Source: Marinobacter maroccanus (GTDB taxonomy: Bacteria; Pseudomonadota; Gammaproteobacteria; Pseudomonadales; Oleiphilaceae). Taken from it: 64,000 nucleotides of DNA. The notes under the pieces are model-generated. The model worked only from the letters and a program-made list of their open reading frames with translations, was not told where the DNA came from and did no database searches. Of this stretch, positions 46,392 to 56,881 are shown piece after piece. Location: assembly GCF_002933275.1 (NCBI RefSeq), contig NZ_PSSX01000002.1, forward strand, positions 310,001-374,000. The letters are read 5' to 3'. Every line of letters begins with the position of its first letter. Within the stretch, counting starts at the first letter, position 1. Position numbers and translations under genes: made by a program.

Positions 46392-46643
46392 TCACTTCTT
46401 GTGGCGCGACCGGAATTGTGCAATCGCCTTCTTGATGGCCTCGGCGGTGTCAGGGTCAACCGACGCGGGCGCCTTCGGCTTGGCACGTGGCGTTTTGGCC
46501 GGGGTTGCCGGCTCTGGCGGCGCAAACCGTCCTATGAGTTTGGACATGAGGAGTGTCGCGAATACCAGAATAATCAGAAACACGAACACAAACCCCATTC
46601 CGGCAATCATCAGATCGACGGCTTGTGACATCAGGTCATTCAT
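46392..46643 (-). CDS. oadG: Oxaloacetate decarboxylase gamma subunit
   Basis: An 83-aa protein with one N-terminal membrane helix (LMIAGMGFVFVFLIILVFATLLM), a Pro/Ala-rich hinge and a C-terminal tail ending in RSRHKK, matching small OadG subunits that link the alpha subunit to OadB. It is the first gene of oadGAB. Confidence 0.9.
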   Translation of the reverse strand: MNDLMSQAVDLMIAGMGFVFVFLIILVFATLLMSKLIGRFAPPEPATPAKTPRAKPKAPASVDPDTAEAIKKAIAQFRSRHKK

Positions 46644-46700
46644 ATCGAACAGCTACCTGTATTGATTTATATTTCTCCCGAACTTTGCCCGGACTGACCA

Positions 46701-46718
46701 GTTAGACTAAGGTCTAAC
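46701..46718. promoter_or_regulatory. Operator-like inverted repeat upstream of oadG
   Basis: GTTAGAC (46701-46707) and GTCTAAC (46712-46718) around TAAG, 58 bp before oadG on its promoter side. No T-tract follows, so a regulator site fits better than a terminator. The regulator is unknown. Confidence 0.35.
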
Positions 46719-46866
46719 GGCCTTCCGCCACAATTCGGGGGGCAAAATCCTGCGTAATTTACCGTTTTCAGGGCCCTCGGGCAACCTGAATGCAAAAATC
46801 TATACGGGGTTTCCGAGCGTCGCGGCCCGAAAAGACACGCACTTATACAGACGAAGCAATTCTCAT

Positions 46867-48240
46867 TCAGGCATATCGGACACGTATTTTTCGGCCTTTG
46901 ACCTTGCCACTTTCAAGCCTGGACAAAGCCTTACCTGCCAGTGATTTTTCAACCGCCACAAAACACTGATGGTCGAACAGGTCGATCTTGCCAACGGCTT
47001 TTCCGGGCAGACCCGCCTCACCGGTTAACGCACCCATAACATCTCCGGGACGAATCTTGTCCTTACGGCCACCAGCAATACACAGGGTTTTCATAGCCGG
47101 AGCAACAGGCTTCAGGGGCGTCGCCAGAAGAGTCTCTGTGTCTCCCCACACCACGCCGCGGCCTCTTTCGGACTCAATACGGCTGATCTTGTGGCCCTGG
47201 GCCGGTGTACAGAAGGTAACGGCATGGCCCTGCTCCCCTGCCCGGCCAGTGCGCCCGATGCGATGAGTGTGAACTTCGGGATCCCTCGCGGGCTCAGCAT
47301 TGATGACTAACGGCAGAGACTTGATATCAAGGCCTCGGGCAGCCACATCGGTGGCAACCAGAATGGAGCAGCTCTGGTTACCAAAGCGCACCAGTACGCT
47401 GTCGCGTTCCCTTTGCTCCAGGTCTCCATGCAGCGGCAATGCGGAAAACCCTCGCTCGCCCAGCTCCTGCGCCAATTCGTCGCACTGCTGTTTGGTGGTA
47501 CAGAAAACGATACAGGACTCAGGCTGTCGCTGGGAAAGCAGCGCCACGATGGCATCCGATCTGGATTGCGGCGACACTTCGTAGAAAAGCTCTTCGATAT
47601 CGGGATTGTCACCGGCTTCCTCAGCGCGAACATCTACCGGGCTTTTCTGATACTGCTTGCTCAGTTCACGAATGGGCGCAGGCCAGGTCGCCGAGAACAT
47701 CATGGTCTGGCGGGCGGGCGGCGTCTGGGAGAGGATATCTTCCATGGCTTCCTGAAAACCCATGTCCAGCATCCGGTCCGCTTCATCAAGCACCACGGTT
47801 TTCAGACGTGCCAGCGAGAGGGTCTGCTTGCGCAGGTGATCCTGAATCCTGCCCGGTGTTCCAACCACAATATGCGCACCATGGCTGAGCGACCCGATCT
47901 GCGGTCCGATGGCAACACCACCACACAAAGTCAGTACCTTGATGTTGTCCCGGGCCCGCGCCAGCTCCCGGATGGCCTTGGCCACCTGGTCCGCCAGTTC
48001 ACGGGTTGGGCATAACACCAGCGCCTGAACCGCAAACAGCCGAGGATTTAGCCGCTCAACCAGACTGATACCAAAGGCGGCCGTTTTTCCGCTACCGGTT
48101 TTGGCCATGGCGATGATGTCTTTTCCGGCCAGTCCCGGTGCAAGGGCCTTCGCCTGAATCTCTGTGGGTTGAGCAAAACCCAATTGATCGAGGTTCGAGC
48201 GCATGGCAGAGGACAGGCCGAAGTCATTGAAAGAAGACAT
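46867..48240 (-). CDS. dbpA: ATP-dependent RNA helicase DbpA
   Basis: A 457-aa DEAD-box helicase for 50S assembly. Q motif FAQPTEIQ, Walker A AKTGSGKT, VLDEADRMLD, the SAT motif in FSATW and HRIGRTGR are in order. The C-terminal DbpA RNA-binding domain (about 385-457, DVMGALTGEAGLPGKAVGKIDLFDHQCFVAV) targets hairpin 92 of 23S rRNA in the family. The start was chosen at MSSFNDFGLS; the open frame goes 87 bp further upstream without family support. Confidence 0.94.
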   Translation of the reverse strand: MSSFNDFGLSSAMRSNLDQLGFAQPTEIQAKALAPGLAGKDIIAMAKTGSGKTAAFGISLVERLNPRLFAVQALVLCPTRELADQVAKAIRELARARDNIKVLTLCGGVAIGPQIGSLSHGAHIVVGTPGRIQDHLRKQTLSLARLKTVVLDEADRMLDMGFQEAMEDILSQTPPARQTMMFSATWPAPIRELSKQYQKSPVDVRAEEAGDNPDIEELFYEVSPQSRSDAIVALLSQRQPESCIVFCTTKQQCDELAQELGERGFSALPLHGDLEQRERDSVLVRFGNQSCSILVATDVAARGLDIKSLPLVINAEPARDPEVHTHRIGRTGRAGEQGHAVTFCTPAQGHKISRIESERGRGVVWGDTETLLATPLKPVAPAMKTLCIAGGRKDKIRPGDVMGALTGEAGLPGKAVGKIDLFDHQCFVAVEKSLAGKALSRLESGKVKGRKIRVRYA

Positions 48241-48346
48241 AGAAGAAAATCCCGGAATCAGCGGAAGCTGGTTATGAAGGCAAGAATGAGGGCGTATACT
48301 AGGCCGAAATGATACCAGAATCTGCAACGAAAGAACGGAGTTACTG

Positions 48347-48883
48347 ATGGCATCCCTGCAGGATCAATTGCTGAAAGCCGGCCTTGCCGACGAGAAAAAG
48401 GCCAAGGCCATTCGCAGTGAAAAGCGCAAGAAGAGAAAGCAGCAACCCAAGGGAGCTGTCGAGGTGAACGAGGCCGAGATCCGGGCGCGCCAGGCCCGGG
48501 AAGAAAAAGCCGAACGGGATCGCCAACTCAACCTGGAGCGCCAGCGCGCTGCCGAGAAGAAAGCCATTCAGGCACAGATCCGCCAGTTGGTGGAAACCAA
48601 CCGCCTGGACCGTAGCCGGGGCGAAACCTCCTACCAGTTTGTCCATGACAAGAAGATCAAGAAGCTTTTCGTGGACGACACCATGGTGGATCAGCTGTCC
48701 CGCGGCCGCCTCGCGATCGTTTTTGTCAACGACAGTTACGAGATTGTGGCTGAAGGCGTTGCCCGGAAAATCATGGAGCGGGATGAAAGCGCGGTGGTAG
48801 TGCTTCACAACCGCAAGAAAGATGATGTGGGAGAGGATGATCCCTACGCGGGCTACGAAATTCCTGATGACCTGATGTGGTAA
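48347..48883 (+). CDS. DUF2058 (YaiL-like) protein
   Basis: A 178-aa nucleoprotein-like protein of the DUF2058 family. MASLQDQLLKAGLADEKKAKAIRSEKRKKRKQ begins a long basic, coiled helix (about 15-75). The globular end is YQFVHDKKIKKLFVD, LAIVFVNDSYEIVAEGVARKI and DPYAGYEIPDDLMW. The function is not established. It is divergent from dbpA with about 105 bp between them. Confidence 0.9.
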   Translation: MASLQDQLLKAGLADEKKAKAIRSEKRKKRKQQPKGAVEVNEAEIRARQAREEKAERDRQLNLERQRAAEKKAIQAQIRQLVETNRLDRSRGETSYQFVHDKKIKKLFVDDTMVDQLSRGRLAIVFVNDSYEIVAEGVARKIMERDESAVVVLHNRKKDDVGEDDPYAGYEIPDDLMW

Positions 48884-48891
48884 GCAGCCGG

Positions 48892-48919
48892 GCTGGTTCT
48901 GATAGCAATCAGAACCAGC
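48892..48919 (+). terminator. Perfect 12-bp hairpin after the DUF2058 gene
   Basis: GCTGGTTCTGAT (48892-48903) and ATCAGAACCAGC (48908-48919) around AGCA. It has no T-tract, so it could be a weak terminator or an mRNA 3' end stabiliser. Confidence 0.45.
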
Positions 48920-48971
48920 AACCCACCATTTCGTATCACGTTAAAAAACACCCGGTAATCATCTGTAACTG

Positions 48972-48998
48972 TAAAGTTCTGGAACACCCCGCCGAAAA
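48972..48998 (+). promoter_or_regulatory. Sigma-28 (FliA) flagellar promoter
   Basis: TAAAGTTC (48972-48979), an 11-bp spacer and GCCGAAAA (48991-48998) nearly match the FliA consensus TAAAGTTT-N11-GCCGATAA. It lies about 140 bp before a chemotaxis receptor gene, the expected type of target. Confidence 0.8.
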
Positions 48999-49135
48999 CC
49001 GCCTTAATATAAGTCAAACAAAAGGCTCCTTTACCCTTCAAGGCGTATCAGAACCCCCTCCCCGGCTTCAGGCCGGAGCTATGCGCTGTCGAGGTTGGGC
49101 CGGCCACTCTCTCTTCCTTCAGGGACAAAGAAACA

Positions 49136-50992
49136 ATGCGTTTTTCAGAGCTCTTCAGCAACATGACCATTCGGACTAGGCTGGCCGGAGGGTTTGCCAT
49201 CCTCCTTGTTTTGACCATTCTGGTCGGGTTGGTTGGCGACCGCGCACTGGATAGTTACGGCCAGCGCTCGAATATCGTCGCCATGCTGGGACAGGTTAAT
49301 ACCAATCTCACCGAAGCCAGAGTTGAAGAGAAAAACTTCCTGCTGACCGGTGAAACTCAGGCTGTCTCCCGGACCCAGGCACAGGGCGATCGTGTTCTGG
49401 AGCTGACCAATGACATCAAACCTTTGCTTGCAGTGCCCAAAGATATCGACACGCTGGGCCAGATTCAGGTGGATGTGAAAAACTACCAGCAACTGATGGG
49501 CGACGTTGAAGCAAACATCGCGGAACGGGAAGAAGCACTCGAACGACTTGAGACCAGCGCACGCATTTTCGGGTCCTCTCTCAAGGCCCATAGCTCCCTG
49601 TTCTTTGCCTCGGCCATTTTCGAGGATATGCGTCGCTCTGAACGTAAGTTCCTCATTGAGCAGGACGCGGCCAGCGTAAAGGCGTATCTCGATGACGCGA
49701 AACGTGTCCAGGGCCCGCTCAAATCGGCCGCAATTACTGCCGAGGAAAAAGAACAGATCAATGCGGCGCTCGATACCTACGTTAGCGAATTTCGAACGGT
49801 TACAGATCTGACCAACGCGGGTGAGCAGCTGTCGGATGATATGGTCAGCACGGCACGGAGTGCCATCGAATCAGCAAACGGCCTCCGAGCCCTTCAGGCC
49901 GAGAAAATGGAAGCCGACCGGCAGCAGGCATCCTGGCTGATATTCAGCGCCACCGGCATCGCCCTGGTGCTCGGTATCCTGATGGCTTACCTCATTACCC
50001 GCGCCATCGTCTCCCCGGTTAACGAGGCGGTGAACATTGCATCCGAAGTTGCCTCTGGCAACCTGACCGTGGATATCAAGGCGAGCGGCACCAACGAGAT
50101 TGGTCGACTGATGGCGGCCCTGGCGACCATGGTAACCAGTCTCAGGGAGTTGGTCAGAAACATTGAATCCGGAGCTTCCAACATCGCCGCCTCTGCCGAG
50201 GAGCTGTCAACAGTTACCAGCCAGACCAGCGACGGCATCAACCGCCAGAAACAGGAAACCGACCAGGTTGCCACGGCCATGAACGAAATGACCGCAACCG
50301 TTGGCGAAATCGCCCGCAGCGCCGAACAGGCATTCTCTGTAGCCACAGACGCCGCCAGCCAGGCAAGCGACGGTGAGCGGGAAGTACAGGAAACGGTTAA
50401 TCAGGTGAACAACCTGGCCCATGAAGTCAGCCAGAGCATGGAAACCATCCAGGGACTGCAGAAAGAAACCGCCAACATCGGAACAGTCCTGGATGTGATC
50501 AAATCGGTCGCCGAACAGACCAATCTGCTGGCCCTCAACGCCGCCATTGAGGCAGCCCGCGCTGGCGAGCAGGGTCGCGGCTTTGCCGTTGTGGCCGATG
50601 AGGTACGCTCACTCGCCCAGCGGACCCAATCATCCGCCCAGGAAATCGAAACGCTGGTGACCTCACTTCAAAGCAGTGCCGGCAACTCGGTATCCGCCAT
50701 GGAGTCCAGCACCACAATGGCCTCTAACACCCTTGAGCGCGCCACAGCAACCGGGGCAACCATTGAACGCATTGCCCGGGCCGTCGAGGACATCAAACAG
50801 TACAACAGCCAAATTGCCACGGCATCAGAGCAGCAGACATCGGTGGCCGAGGAAATCAATCAGAACATTACCAGCATCCGGGATGTTACCGATCAGTCTG
50901 CGGCCTCATCGAACCAGACCGCCAGCTCCAGCAGCGAACTGGCCAGGCTCGGCAGTGATCTCCAGAACCTGGTTTCCCGCTTCCGGCTGTAA
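49136..50992 (+). CDS. Methyl-accepting chemotaxis protein with HBM-like sensor
   Basis: A 618-aa inner-membrane chemoreceptor. TM1 is at about 14-33 ([21 protein letters not shown]). The long helical periplasmic domain (about 35-260) resembles the helical bimodular (HBM) sensor. TM2 is at about 262-285, a HAMP domain follows, and then the signalling hairpin with [20 protein letters not shown]. The C-terminus lacks an obvious CheR-tethering pentapeptide. The ligand is unknown; HBM receptors bind small acids. The sigma-28 promoter upstream ties it to flagellar expression. Confidence 0.92.
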   Translation: MRFSELFSNMTIRTRLAGGFAILLVLTILVGLVGDRALDSYGQRSNIVAMLGQVNTNLTEARVEEKNFLLTGETQAVSRTQAQGDRVLELTNDIKPLLAVPKDIDTLGQIQVDVKNYQQLMGDVEANIAEREEALERLETSARIFGSSLKAHSSLFFASAIFEDMRRSERKFLIEQDAASVKAYLDDAKRVQGPLKSAAITAEEKEQINAALDTYVSEFRTVTDLTNAGEQLSDDMVSTARSAIESANGLRALQAEKMEADRQQASWLIFSATGIALVLGILMAYLITRAIVSPVNEAVNIASEVASGNLTVDIKASGTNEIGRLMAALATMVTSLRELVRNIESGASNIAASAEELSTVTSQTSDGINRQKQETDQVATAMNEMTATVGEIARSAEQAFSVATDAASQASDGEREVQETVNQVNNLAHEVSQSMETIQGLQKETANIGTVLDVIKSVAEQTNLLALNAAIEAARAGEQGRGFAVVADEVRSLAQRTQSSAQEIETLVTSLQSSAGNSVSAMESSTTMASNTLERATATGATIERIARAVEDIKQYNSQIATASEQQTSVAEEINQNITSIRDVTDQSAASSNQTASSSSELARLGSDLQNLVSRFRL

Positions 50993-51008
50993 CTGGAAAA
51001 CCTGCCAG

Positions 51009-51518
51009 CTACTCATCCCGATTCCAGTACACCCGAACCAAGTTCGATTCCTTGGTGTACTGGATTTCCAGCTCACCGTCGTAGGCTCGCTCAATCGCTT
51101 CCCCGGCCCCCCGGGGAAGGTGAAGATCAGTGAACCGAACGATCAACTCTCCCTCCGGACTGTCTTCAATACCCATAAGACGTTTCATCGGGTGTTCGGC
51201 TTTTTCTTCCTCAACCTTGTTGTGGATGAGCTTCAGGATTTCATCCCGATGTTTGCCCAGGAACTCTCCAGAGAGCGTTAGAATCCCAGCCGGCATATTA
51301 TCCCTGATCCGCTCACAGGCAGGGCACATCATCTCATGAACCGATCCACCCGGCTGGTCCGCCCACTGCCAGCGCCCTTTATGGAAAACAGCACCACAAC
51401 CAGGGCACGCAGTAGGCTCCCTGGGCTTGCTTCGAGCCACGTATGGGTCGTGAATTTCCTCTTTGAGGAGTCTGTCTCCGCGCCCGCGTCCCGCTACATC
51501 CCCATCCTTGCCGCTCAT
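51009..51518 (-). CDS. BCAM0308-type zinc-ribbon protein
   Basis: A 169-aa soluble protein with two paired cysteines, TACPGCGAVFHKGRW and MMCPACERIRD, likely one zinc site, followed by an alpha/beta part (GILTLSGEFLGKHRDEILKLI, ELIVRFTDLHLPRGAGEAIER). This fits the uncharacterised BCAM0308 family. The start was set at MSGKDGDVAG. It lies 37 bp after the small gene upstream, in the same direction. Confidence 0.75.
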   Translation of the reverse strand: MSGKDGDVAGRGRGDRLLKEEIHDPYVARSKPREPTACPGCGAVFHKGRWQWADQPGGSVHEMMCPACERIRDNMPAGILTLSGEFLGKHRDEILKLIHNKVEEEKAEHPMKRLMGIEDSPEGELIVRFTDLHLPRGAGEAIERAYDGELEIQYTKESNLVRVYWNRDE

Positions 51519-51555
51519 ATCATTGCTCCCTTCGCTATTAACGGATCGCCCGGGT

Positions 51556-51747
51556 TCACTGAAGCTTGTGGCGGTCGAAGATTTCCCGAACCTCACGCTC
51601 GGTTTCTGCAGGCACGATAACCTTGACGAGCTTGGCGTCTTCGTCGATGTAAATGTTGTCCCGAGGAATGCCGGTTGCGATCAGGTCATCCCAGGTGTTC
51701 TTGGCCTGGTCGCGATCCTGATAGGCGCCATTGACTGTTTTGCTCAT
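51556..51747 (-). CDS. Small conserved-looking protein, possible stress protein
   Basis: A 63-aa protein starting MSKTVNGAYQDRDQAKNTWDDL and ending EREVREIFDRHKL, with a beta-strand middle (IYIDEDAKLVKVIVP). The layout (spacing of a variable between strand and helix) resembles one half of a YflT/general-stress-type domain, but I cannot assign a function. An AGGAGG-like site upstream supports this start. Likely co-transcribed with the zinc-ribbon gene. Confidence 0.65.
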   Translation of the reverse strand: MSKTVNGAYQDRDQAKNTWDDLIATGIPRDNIYIDEDAKLVKVIVPAETEREVREIFDRHKLQ

Positions 51748-51868
51748 GAGTGAAACCTCCTGTTTAATTTCGACTTCCTTACATCTGAAAGAATAGGCAA
51801 GGAGGATTAAATTGCGCAAATATTGATCAATCGAAAATTGACGGAGAGCAAAACTGGAGGGGTAAAGC

Positions 51869-51909
51869 AAAACGCCTCAGCCTGTGGGGTGCACAAACTG
51901 AGGCGTTTT
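51869..51909 (-). terminator. Terminator after the tRNA-Arg genes
   Basis: AAAACGCCTCAG (51869-51880) and CTGAGGCGTTTT (51898-51909) form a perfect 12-bp stem. On the minus strand it ends TTTTGCTTT, just past the last tRNA. Confidence 0.8.
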
Positions 51910-51919
51910 GGTCTTGATA

Positions 51920-51996
51920 TGGCGCGGCTGGGAGGATTCGAACCTCCGACCGCCTGGTTCGTAGCCAGGTACTCTATCCAGCTGAGCTACAGCCGC
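51920..51996 (-). tRNA. tRNA-Arg(ACG), copy 2
   Basis: A 77-nt cloverleaf: acceptor GCGGCTG with CAGCCGC, anticodon loop CTACGAA (anticodon ACG, read as ICG), T-loop GGTTCGAATCC, encoded CCA. Identical to 52022-52098. Confidence 0.97.
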
Positions 51997-52021
51997 TTAA
52001 AACTTTTGGCAGGTTGATCGA

Positions 52022-52098
52022 TGGCGCGGCTGGGAGGATTCGAACCTCCGACCGCCTGGTTCGTAGCCAGGTACTCTATCCAGCTGAGCTACAGCCGC
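52022..52098 (-). tRNA. tRNA-Arg(ACG), copy 1
   Basis: The same 77-nt sequence as 51920-51996, separated by 25 bp. A tandem duplication that raises dosage of the tRNA reading CGU/CGC/CGA. Confidence 0.97.
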
Positions 52099-52159
52099 AC
52101 ATTGATCACTTGCTCTGGTTGAGTGCTACCTCAACCTGTCTCACTTTCCCCGAAAAGGA

Positions 52160-52251
<92 letters not shown>

Positions 52252-52339
52252 TTGAGAACGGGGCGTATACTACCATAATTTTTCTGTTTTCATAGGGTTG
52301 ACACGAGATTTTTCGGGCCCGTTTCCCCGCACCATCAAA

Positions 52340-52370
52340 AAAGCCGTTCAGGTTTCCCTTGAACGGCTTT
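52340..52370 (-). terminator. Terminator after csrA
   Basis: AAAGCCGTTCA (52340-52350) and TGAACGGCTTT (52360-52370) with a 9-nt loop; on the minus strand a run of six T follows GGC. Confidence 0.85.
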
Positions 52371-52377
52371 CTGTCTC

Positions 52378-52575
52378 TCAGCTGTTGCCGGGCTCGGGCT
52401 CTTCAGAGCCTTTTTCCGACTGGATCCGCTGGTAGATTTCTTCACGGTGTACCGCGACTTCTTTCGGGGCATTGACGCCAATGCGCACCTGATTGCCTTT
52501 CACTCCCAGGACGGTGACGGTGATATCGTCGCCGACCATCAGAGTTTCGCCCACGCGGCGAGTCAAAATCAACAT
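52378..52575 (-). CDS. csrA: Carbon storage regulator CsrA (RsmA)
   Basis: A 65-aa RNA-binding regulator that binds GGA motifs in mRNA leaders. [48 protein letters not shown] contains Leu4 and the conserved Arg44 in VHREEI. It is preceded by an AGGGAG ribosome site. It lies downstream of alaS and lysC, the usual order. The 190-bp upstream gap is AT-rich and should hold its own promoter. Confidence 0.97.
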   Translation of the reverse strand: MLILTRRVGETLMVGDDITVTVLGVKGNQVRIGVNAPKEVAVHREEIYQRIQSEKGSEEPEPGNS

Positions 52576-52765
52576 ATCCCTTACTCCCTATCCAGAGCTA
52601 CCTGTTCCGATAAATGGTTTTTTTGATCTATTTATTGCTTTTATAGTGGGATCACTTACTGATCTGTAGACGCACATTCCCTTATACGGTGCACGTTTGT
52701 CATAGGCTCAGCATATGATGCCCTTTTTTCGGAGGCCCCGCAGACCGACCTTTTACCTGCGGTTT

Positions 52766-54004
52766 TCAGGCCTCTTCCGATACCGCGGGCTTGTCCAGTT
52801 CAAATGCACTGTGAAGCGCGCGAACCGCAAGCTCAAGGTATTTCTCATCGATCACCACGGAAATCTTGATTTCTGACGTGGAGATCATCTGGATATTGAT
52901 GCCCTCATTGGACAGCGCCTCGAACATCTGTGTTGCCACACCAGCGTGGGAACGCATACCCACACCGACAATGCTGACCTTGGCAATCTTGCTGTCGCCG
53001 GCCACTTCACGGGCGCCAAGTTCATCGGCAACCCGCTGAAGCACTTCTTTTGCACGCTTGAAATCATTGCGATGGACGGTGAACGTGAAGGCGGTACGGT
53101 TATCTTCGCCCACGTTCTGTACGATCATATCCACTTCAATATTGGCGTCGCTTACCGGCTTCAGAATACGCAGCGCGCTACCCGGGGTGTCCGGTACGCC
53201 GGCAATGGTCAGTTTGGCTTCATCACGGTTAAAAGCGATGCCGGAAACAACCGGTTGTTCCATAGCGTTTTCATCCTCAAGAGTAATCAGGGTGCCTTCG
53301 CCTTCCTGGAAGCTGGAAAGAACCCTTAATGGAACGTTGTATTTACCTGCAAATTCTACCGAGCGGATCTGGAGGACCTTCGAGCCCAAGCTGGCCATCT
53401 CGAGCATTTCCTCGAACGTGATTCGCTCGAGCCTGCGGGCGGTGTCAACAACTCGAGGATCGGTTGTATAGACACCGTCCACGTCAGTGTAGATCTGGCA
53501 TTCATCGGCCCTGAGCGCTGCCGCCAGAGCCACCGCTGTGGTATCCGAGCCACCCCGACCAAGCGTAGTTATGTTTCCACTTTCGTCGATTCCCTGGAAT
53601 CCGGCAACCACCACCACACGGCCAGCGTCCAGATCTTCGCGCATGCGCTGTTCATCGATCTGTTTGATCCGCGCCTTGGTGTGACTGCTGTCAGTGAGGA
53701 TTCGCACCTGTGAGCCGGTGTAGGAGCGCGCTTCACAGCCACGCTTCTGCAACGCCATGGACAGGAGCGCGATGGTTACCTGCTCACCGGTGGAGACCAG
53801 CACGTCCATTTCACGTGGTGTCGGCTCCTCCATGATGTCGTTCGCCAGCGCGATCAGCCGGTTGGTTTCACCACTCATGGCGGAAACCACGACAACAACA
53901 TCATGACCTTCCTTACGGAAACGGCACACCTTGTCGGCTACCGCTTCAATACGTTCGGTTGTTCCAACCGATGTGCCACCAAATTTCTGAACCAACAGAG
54001 CCAT
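52766..54004 (-). CDS. lysC: Aspartokinase
   Basis: A 412-aa aspartate kinase starting the lysine, threonine and methionine pathways. The N-terminal KFGGTS motif (7-12), [18 protein letters not shown] and [14 protein letters not shown] form the kinase site. Two C-terminal ACT domains (about 265-405; [35 protein letters not shown]) give feedback control. The length fits the single-isozyme type with lysine plus threonine inhibition. Confidence 0.96.
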   Translation of the reverse strand: MALLVQKFGGTSVGTTERIEAVADKVCRFRKEGHDVVVVVSAMSGETNRLIALANDIMEEPTPREMDVLVSTGEQVTIALLSMALQKRGCEARSYTGSQVRILTDSSHTKARIKQIDEQRMREDLDAGRVVVVAGFQGIDESGNITTLGRGGSDTTAVALAAALRADECQIYTDVDGVYTTDPRVVDTARRLERITFEEMLEMASLGSKVLQIRSVEFAGKYNVPLRVLSSFQEGEGTLITLEDENAMEQPVVSGIAFNRDEAKLTIAGVPDTPGSALRILKPVSDANIEVDMIVQNVGEDNRTAFTFTVHRNDFKRAKEVLQRVADELGAREVAGDSKIAKVSIVGVGMRSHAGVATQMFEALSNEGINIQMISTSEIKISVVIDEKYLELAVRALHSAFELDKPAVSEEA

Positions 54005-54109
54005 TGTTTTCCCAATATCCGAAACGGGGACTCACAGCGGAGCGATGCTCCGCCAATTAAAACAAACGGGCGGGATTATAAACCCCAGCCCGTCTACAAA
54101 AACAGTTGC

Positions 54110-56740
54110 TTAAGCGATATTTTTCTCGACCCAACCGGCCACACCTGCCAAGGCATCTTCCAGCTTGGACGGATCGTTACCACCGCCCTGAGCCATATCG
54201 GGTCGCCCCCCGCCCTTGCCGTCAACCTGGGCCGCCAGATGCTTCATCAGGTCTCCGGCCTTGATCCGGCCAGTGGCAGATTTTGTAACGCCGGCCACCA
54301 GAGTCACCTTGCCATCTTCCACGCTGGCAAGCACCACAACACCCTCGCCCAGCTTGTTCTTCAGCTGATCGGCCGTTTCCATCAGGGCCTTGCGGTCAGC
54401 GCCTTCCAGTTCGGAAGCCACCACCTTGAGCCCGGCCACATCAACAGCTGTGCTGGCCAGATCAGTGCCTGCAGAAGAGGCGAGTTTTGCTTTCAGGGCA
54501 TCCACTTCCTTTTCCAGCTGACGGTTACGATCAATGGTCTGCTGGACCTTTTCAATCACGGACTCGCGAGAGCCTTTCACCAGGCGAGCCGCCTCACGAA
54601 GGGTACGCTCGGTGCCATCAATCCAATCCAATGCCCCCATGCCGGTAACGGCTTCGATACGACGCACACCGGAGGAAATGCCACTTTCAGAGGTAATACG
54701 GAAAAGACCAATGTCACCGGTGCGGGAAACGTGGGTACCGCCACAGAGTTCCACAGAGTAGTTGTCGGTACCCATGCTGAGTACCCGAACCACATCTCCG
54801 TATTTTTCCCCAAACAGCGCCATGGCCCCCTTTTCCTGGGCTTTTTCCATGTCGGTAATTTCGGTCTGAACCGGGCTGTTCTCCAGGATCTGCTCGTTCA
54901 CCTGGCGCTCAATCTCCCGAAGCTGTTCCGGGGTGACCGCTTCGAAATGGGAAAAATCGAAACGCAGCTTGTCCGGATCCACCAGTGAACCCTTCTGGCT
55001 CACGTGCTCACCCAATACTTTACGCAGGGCTGCATGCAACAGGTGGGTGGCGGAGTGATTACGCTTGGTACGCTCACGGCGGGCATGATCAATCCGCGCA
55101 TCTACTTCCAGCCCCGGGAACAGCTCGCCTTCGATCAGGGTGCCAAGGTGCAGGTGGTTATCCCCTTCCTTGCGTGTATCCGTCACCTTGAATCGGCCGC
55201 CACTCCAGGTCAGCAGACCGGTATCTCCGACCTGACCACCGGATTCGGCATAGAACGGCGTGCGCTCAAGCACGACAACCGCTTCATCACCGGCTTCGGC
55301 GGTCTTCTCTTCGCCGTTGACAATCACAGCGCGGATTTTCTCGTGGCCGTCAATGTGTTCGTAACCGGTGAACTCGGTCTTGCCTTCCAGCTGCAGGCCG
55401 GCGGCGTTGTAGTCGATACCGAACTTGCTCGCTGCCCGGGCGCGTTCGCGCTGAGCTTCCATGGCCTTTTCATAGCCTTCGTAATCCAGCGTCAGGCCCC
55501 GTTCACGGGCAATGTCGTTGGTCAGGTCAACGGGGAAACCATAGGTGTCATAAAGCGTGAAGATGGTCTCGCCCGGAATCTCGCTGCCCTTGAGCTCGGC
55601 AATGTCCTGCTCAAGCAGGCGCAGGCCCTTGTCCAGGGTCTTGGCAAACTGTTCCTCTTCCTGCAGCAACACCTTTTCAATCTGTTTGCGACTGCTGACC
55701 AGTTGCGGGAAGGCATCGCCCATAAGCTCGCACAGGGCCCCGGTGAGCTTGTAGAAGAACGGCCCGGTTGCACCAAGCTTGTTACCATGGCGCGCCGCAC
55801 GACGGATGATCCGGCGCAGCACAAAACCGCGGCCCTCGTTAGACGGCATCACGCCATCTGCGATCAGGAAGGCGCAGGAACGAATGTGGTCGGCAACAAC
55901 ACGGAGCGACGCTTCGGTCGTTGCCGCGCCACCCAGAATCTGCGAGGCAGCGGCCAGAAGATCCTGGAACAGATCGATCTCATAATTGCTGTGCACACCC
56001 TGCAGAACCGCGGTGATTCGCTCCAGGCCCATGCCGGTGTCGACAGACGGCTTGGGCAGCTTCAGCATCTCACCGTCGGCGGTGCGGTTGTACTGCATGA
56101 ACACCACGTTCCAGATTTCGATGTAGCGGTCGCCATCTTCTTCCGGTGACCCGGGAGGTCCACCAGCGACATCCGGGCCGTGATCGTAGAAGATTTCAGT
56201 GCAAGGGCCGCAGGGACCGGTGTCGCCCATCTGCCAGAAGTTGTCAGAGGCATAACGGCCGCCCTTGTTGTCGCCAATACGGACGATACGGTCCGCCGGC
56301 ACTCCGATTTCCTTGTTCCAGATATCGAATGCCTCGTCATCTTCGGCGTAAACGGTTACCCAGAGTTTTTCCTGGGGCAGGTTCAGCCAGTTCTCGCCGG
56401 TAAGAAATGTCCAGGCGTAGTTGATCGCTTCCCGCTTGAAGTAGTCACCAAAACTGAAGTTGCCCAGCATCTCGAAAAAGGTGTGGTGACGGGCGGTGTA
56501 GCCGACGTTTTCGAGGTCGTTGTGCTTGCCACCAGCGCGGACACATTTCTGGGAGGAGGTAGCCCGGGTGTAGTCACGCTCTTCACGGCCCAGGAACAGA
56601 TCCTTGAACTGGTTCATTCCCGCATTCGTAAACAACAATGTGGGGTCGTCCGCAGGTACCAGCGAACTACTTGGAACAATGGTGTGACCTTGCTGCTTGA
56701 AATAATCGAGGAATGCCTGTCGCAACTCTGCGGTTTTCAT
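54110..56740 (-). CDS. alaS: Alanyl-tRNA synthetase
   Basis: An 876-aa class II synthetase. Catalytic domain about 1-240 (motif 1 region [13 protein letters not shown], motif 2 [14 protein letters not shown], motif 3 GMGLERI). The editing domain carries [11 protein letters not shown] and the zinc residues in [14 protein letters not shown] coiled coil and the C-Ala domain (about 750-876) follow. It recognises the G3-U70 pair of tRNA-Ala. It lies 105 bp before lysC. Confidence 0.97.
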   Translation of the reverse strand: MKTAELRQAFLDYFKQQGHTIVPSSSLVPADDPTLLFTNAGMNQFKDLFLGREERDYTRATSSQKCVRAGGKHNDLENVGYTARHHTFFEMLGNFSFGDYFKREAINYAWTFLTGENWLNLPQEKLWVTVYAEDDEAFDIWNKEIGVPADRIVRIGDNKGGRYASDNFWQMGDTGPCGPCTEIFYDHGPDVAGGPPGSPEEDGDRYIEIWNVVFMQYNRTADGEMLKLPKPSVDTGMGLERITAVLQGVHSNYEIDLFQDLLAAASQILGGAATTEASLRVVADHIRSCAFLIADGVMPSNEGRGFVLRRIIRRAARHGNKLGATGPFFYKLTGALCELMGDAFPQLVSSRKQIEKVLLQEEEQFAKTLDKGLRLLEQDIAELKGSEIPGETIFTLYDTYGFPVDLTNDIARERGLTLDYEGYEKAMEAQRERARAASKFGIDYNAAGLQLEGKTEFTGYEHIDGHEKIRAVIVNGEEKTAEAGDEAVVVLERTPFYAESGGQVGDTGLLTWSGGRFKVTDTRKEGDNHLHLGTLIEGELFPGLEVDARIDHARRERTKRNHSATHLLHAALRKVLGEHVSQKGSLVDPDKLRFDFSHFEAVTPEQLREIERQVNEQILENSPVQTEITDMEKAQEKGAMALFGEKYGDVVRVLSMGTDNYSVELCGGTHVSRTGDIGLFRITSESGISSGVRRIEAVTGMGALDWIDGTERTLREAARLVKGSRESVIEKVQQTIDRNRQLEKEVDALKAKLASSAGTDLASTAVDVAGLKVVASELEGADRKALMETADQLKNKLGEGVVVLASVEDGKVTLVAGVTKSATGRIKAGDLMKHLAAQVDGKGGGRPDMAQGGGNDPSKLEDALAGVAGWVEKNIA

Positions 56741-56881
56741 AGCCCTTTGATACCTTTCCAGAAACCCGGCGGAAATGCCGCCCGGTCCGCGATTGAATAC
56801 GAATACTTACATGCTTGTGCAAATCCGCTACTCTAGCACACGCCGAGAACAGGAAAAACGTGAAACATCACAGGAGATTCC

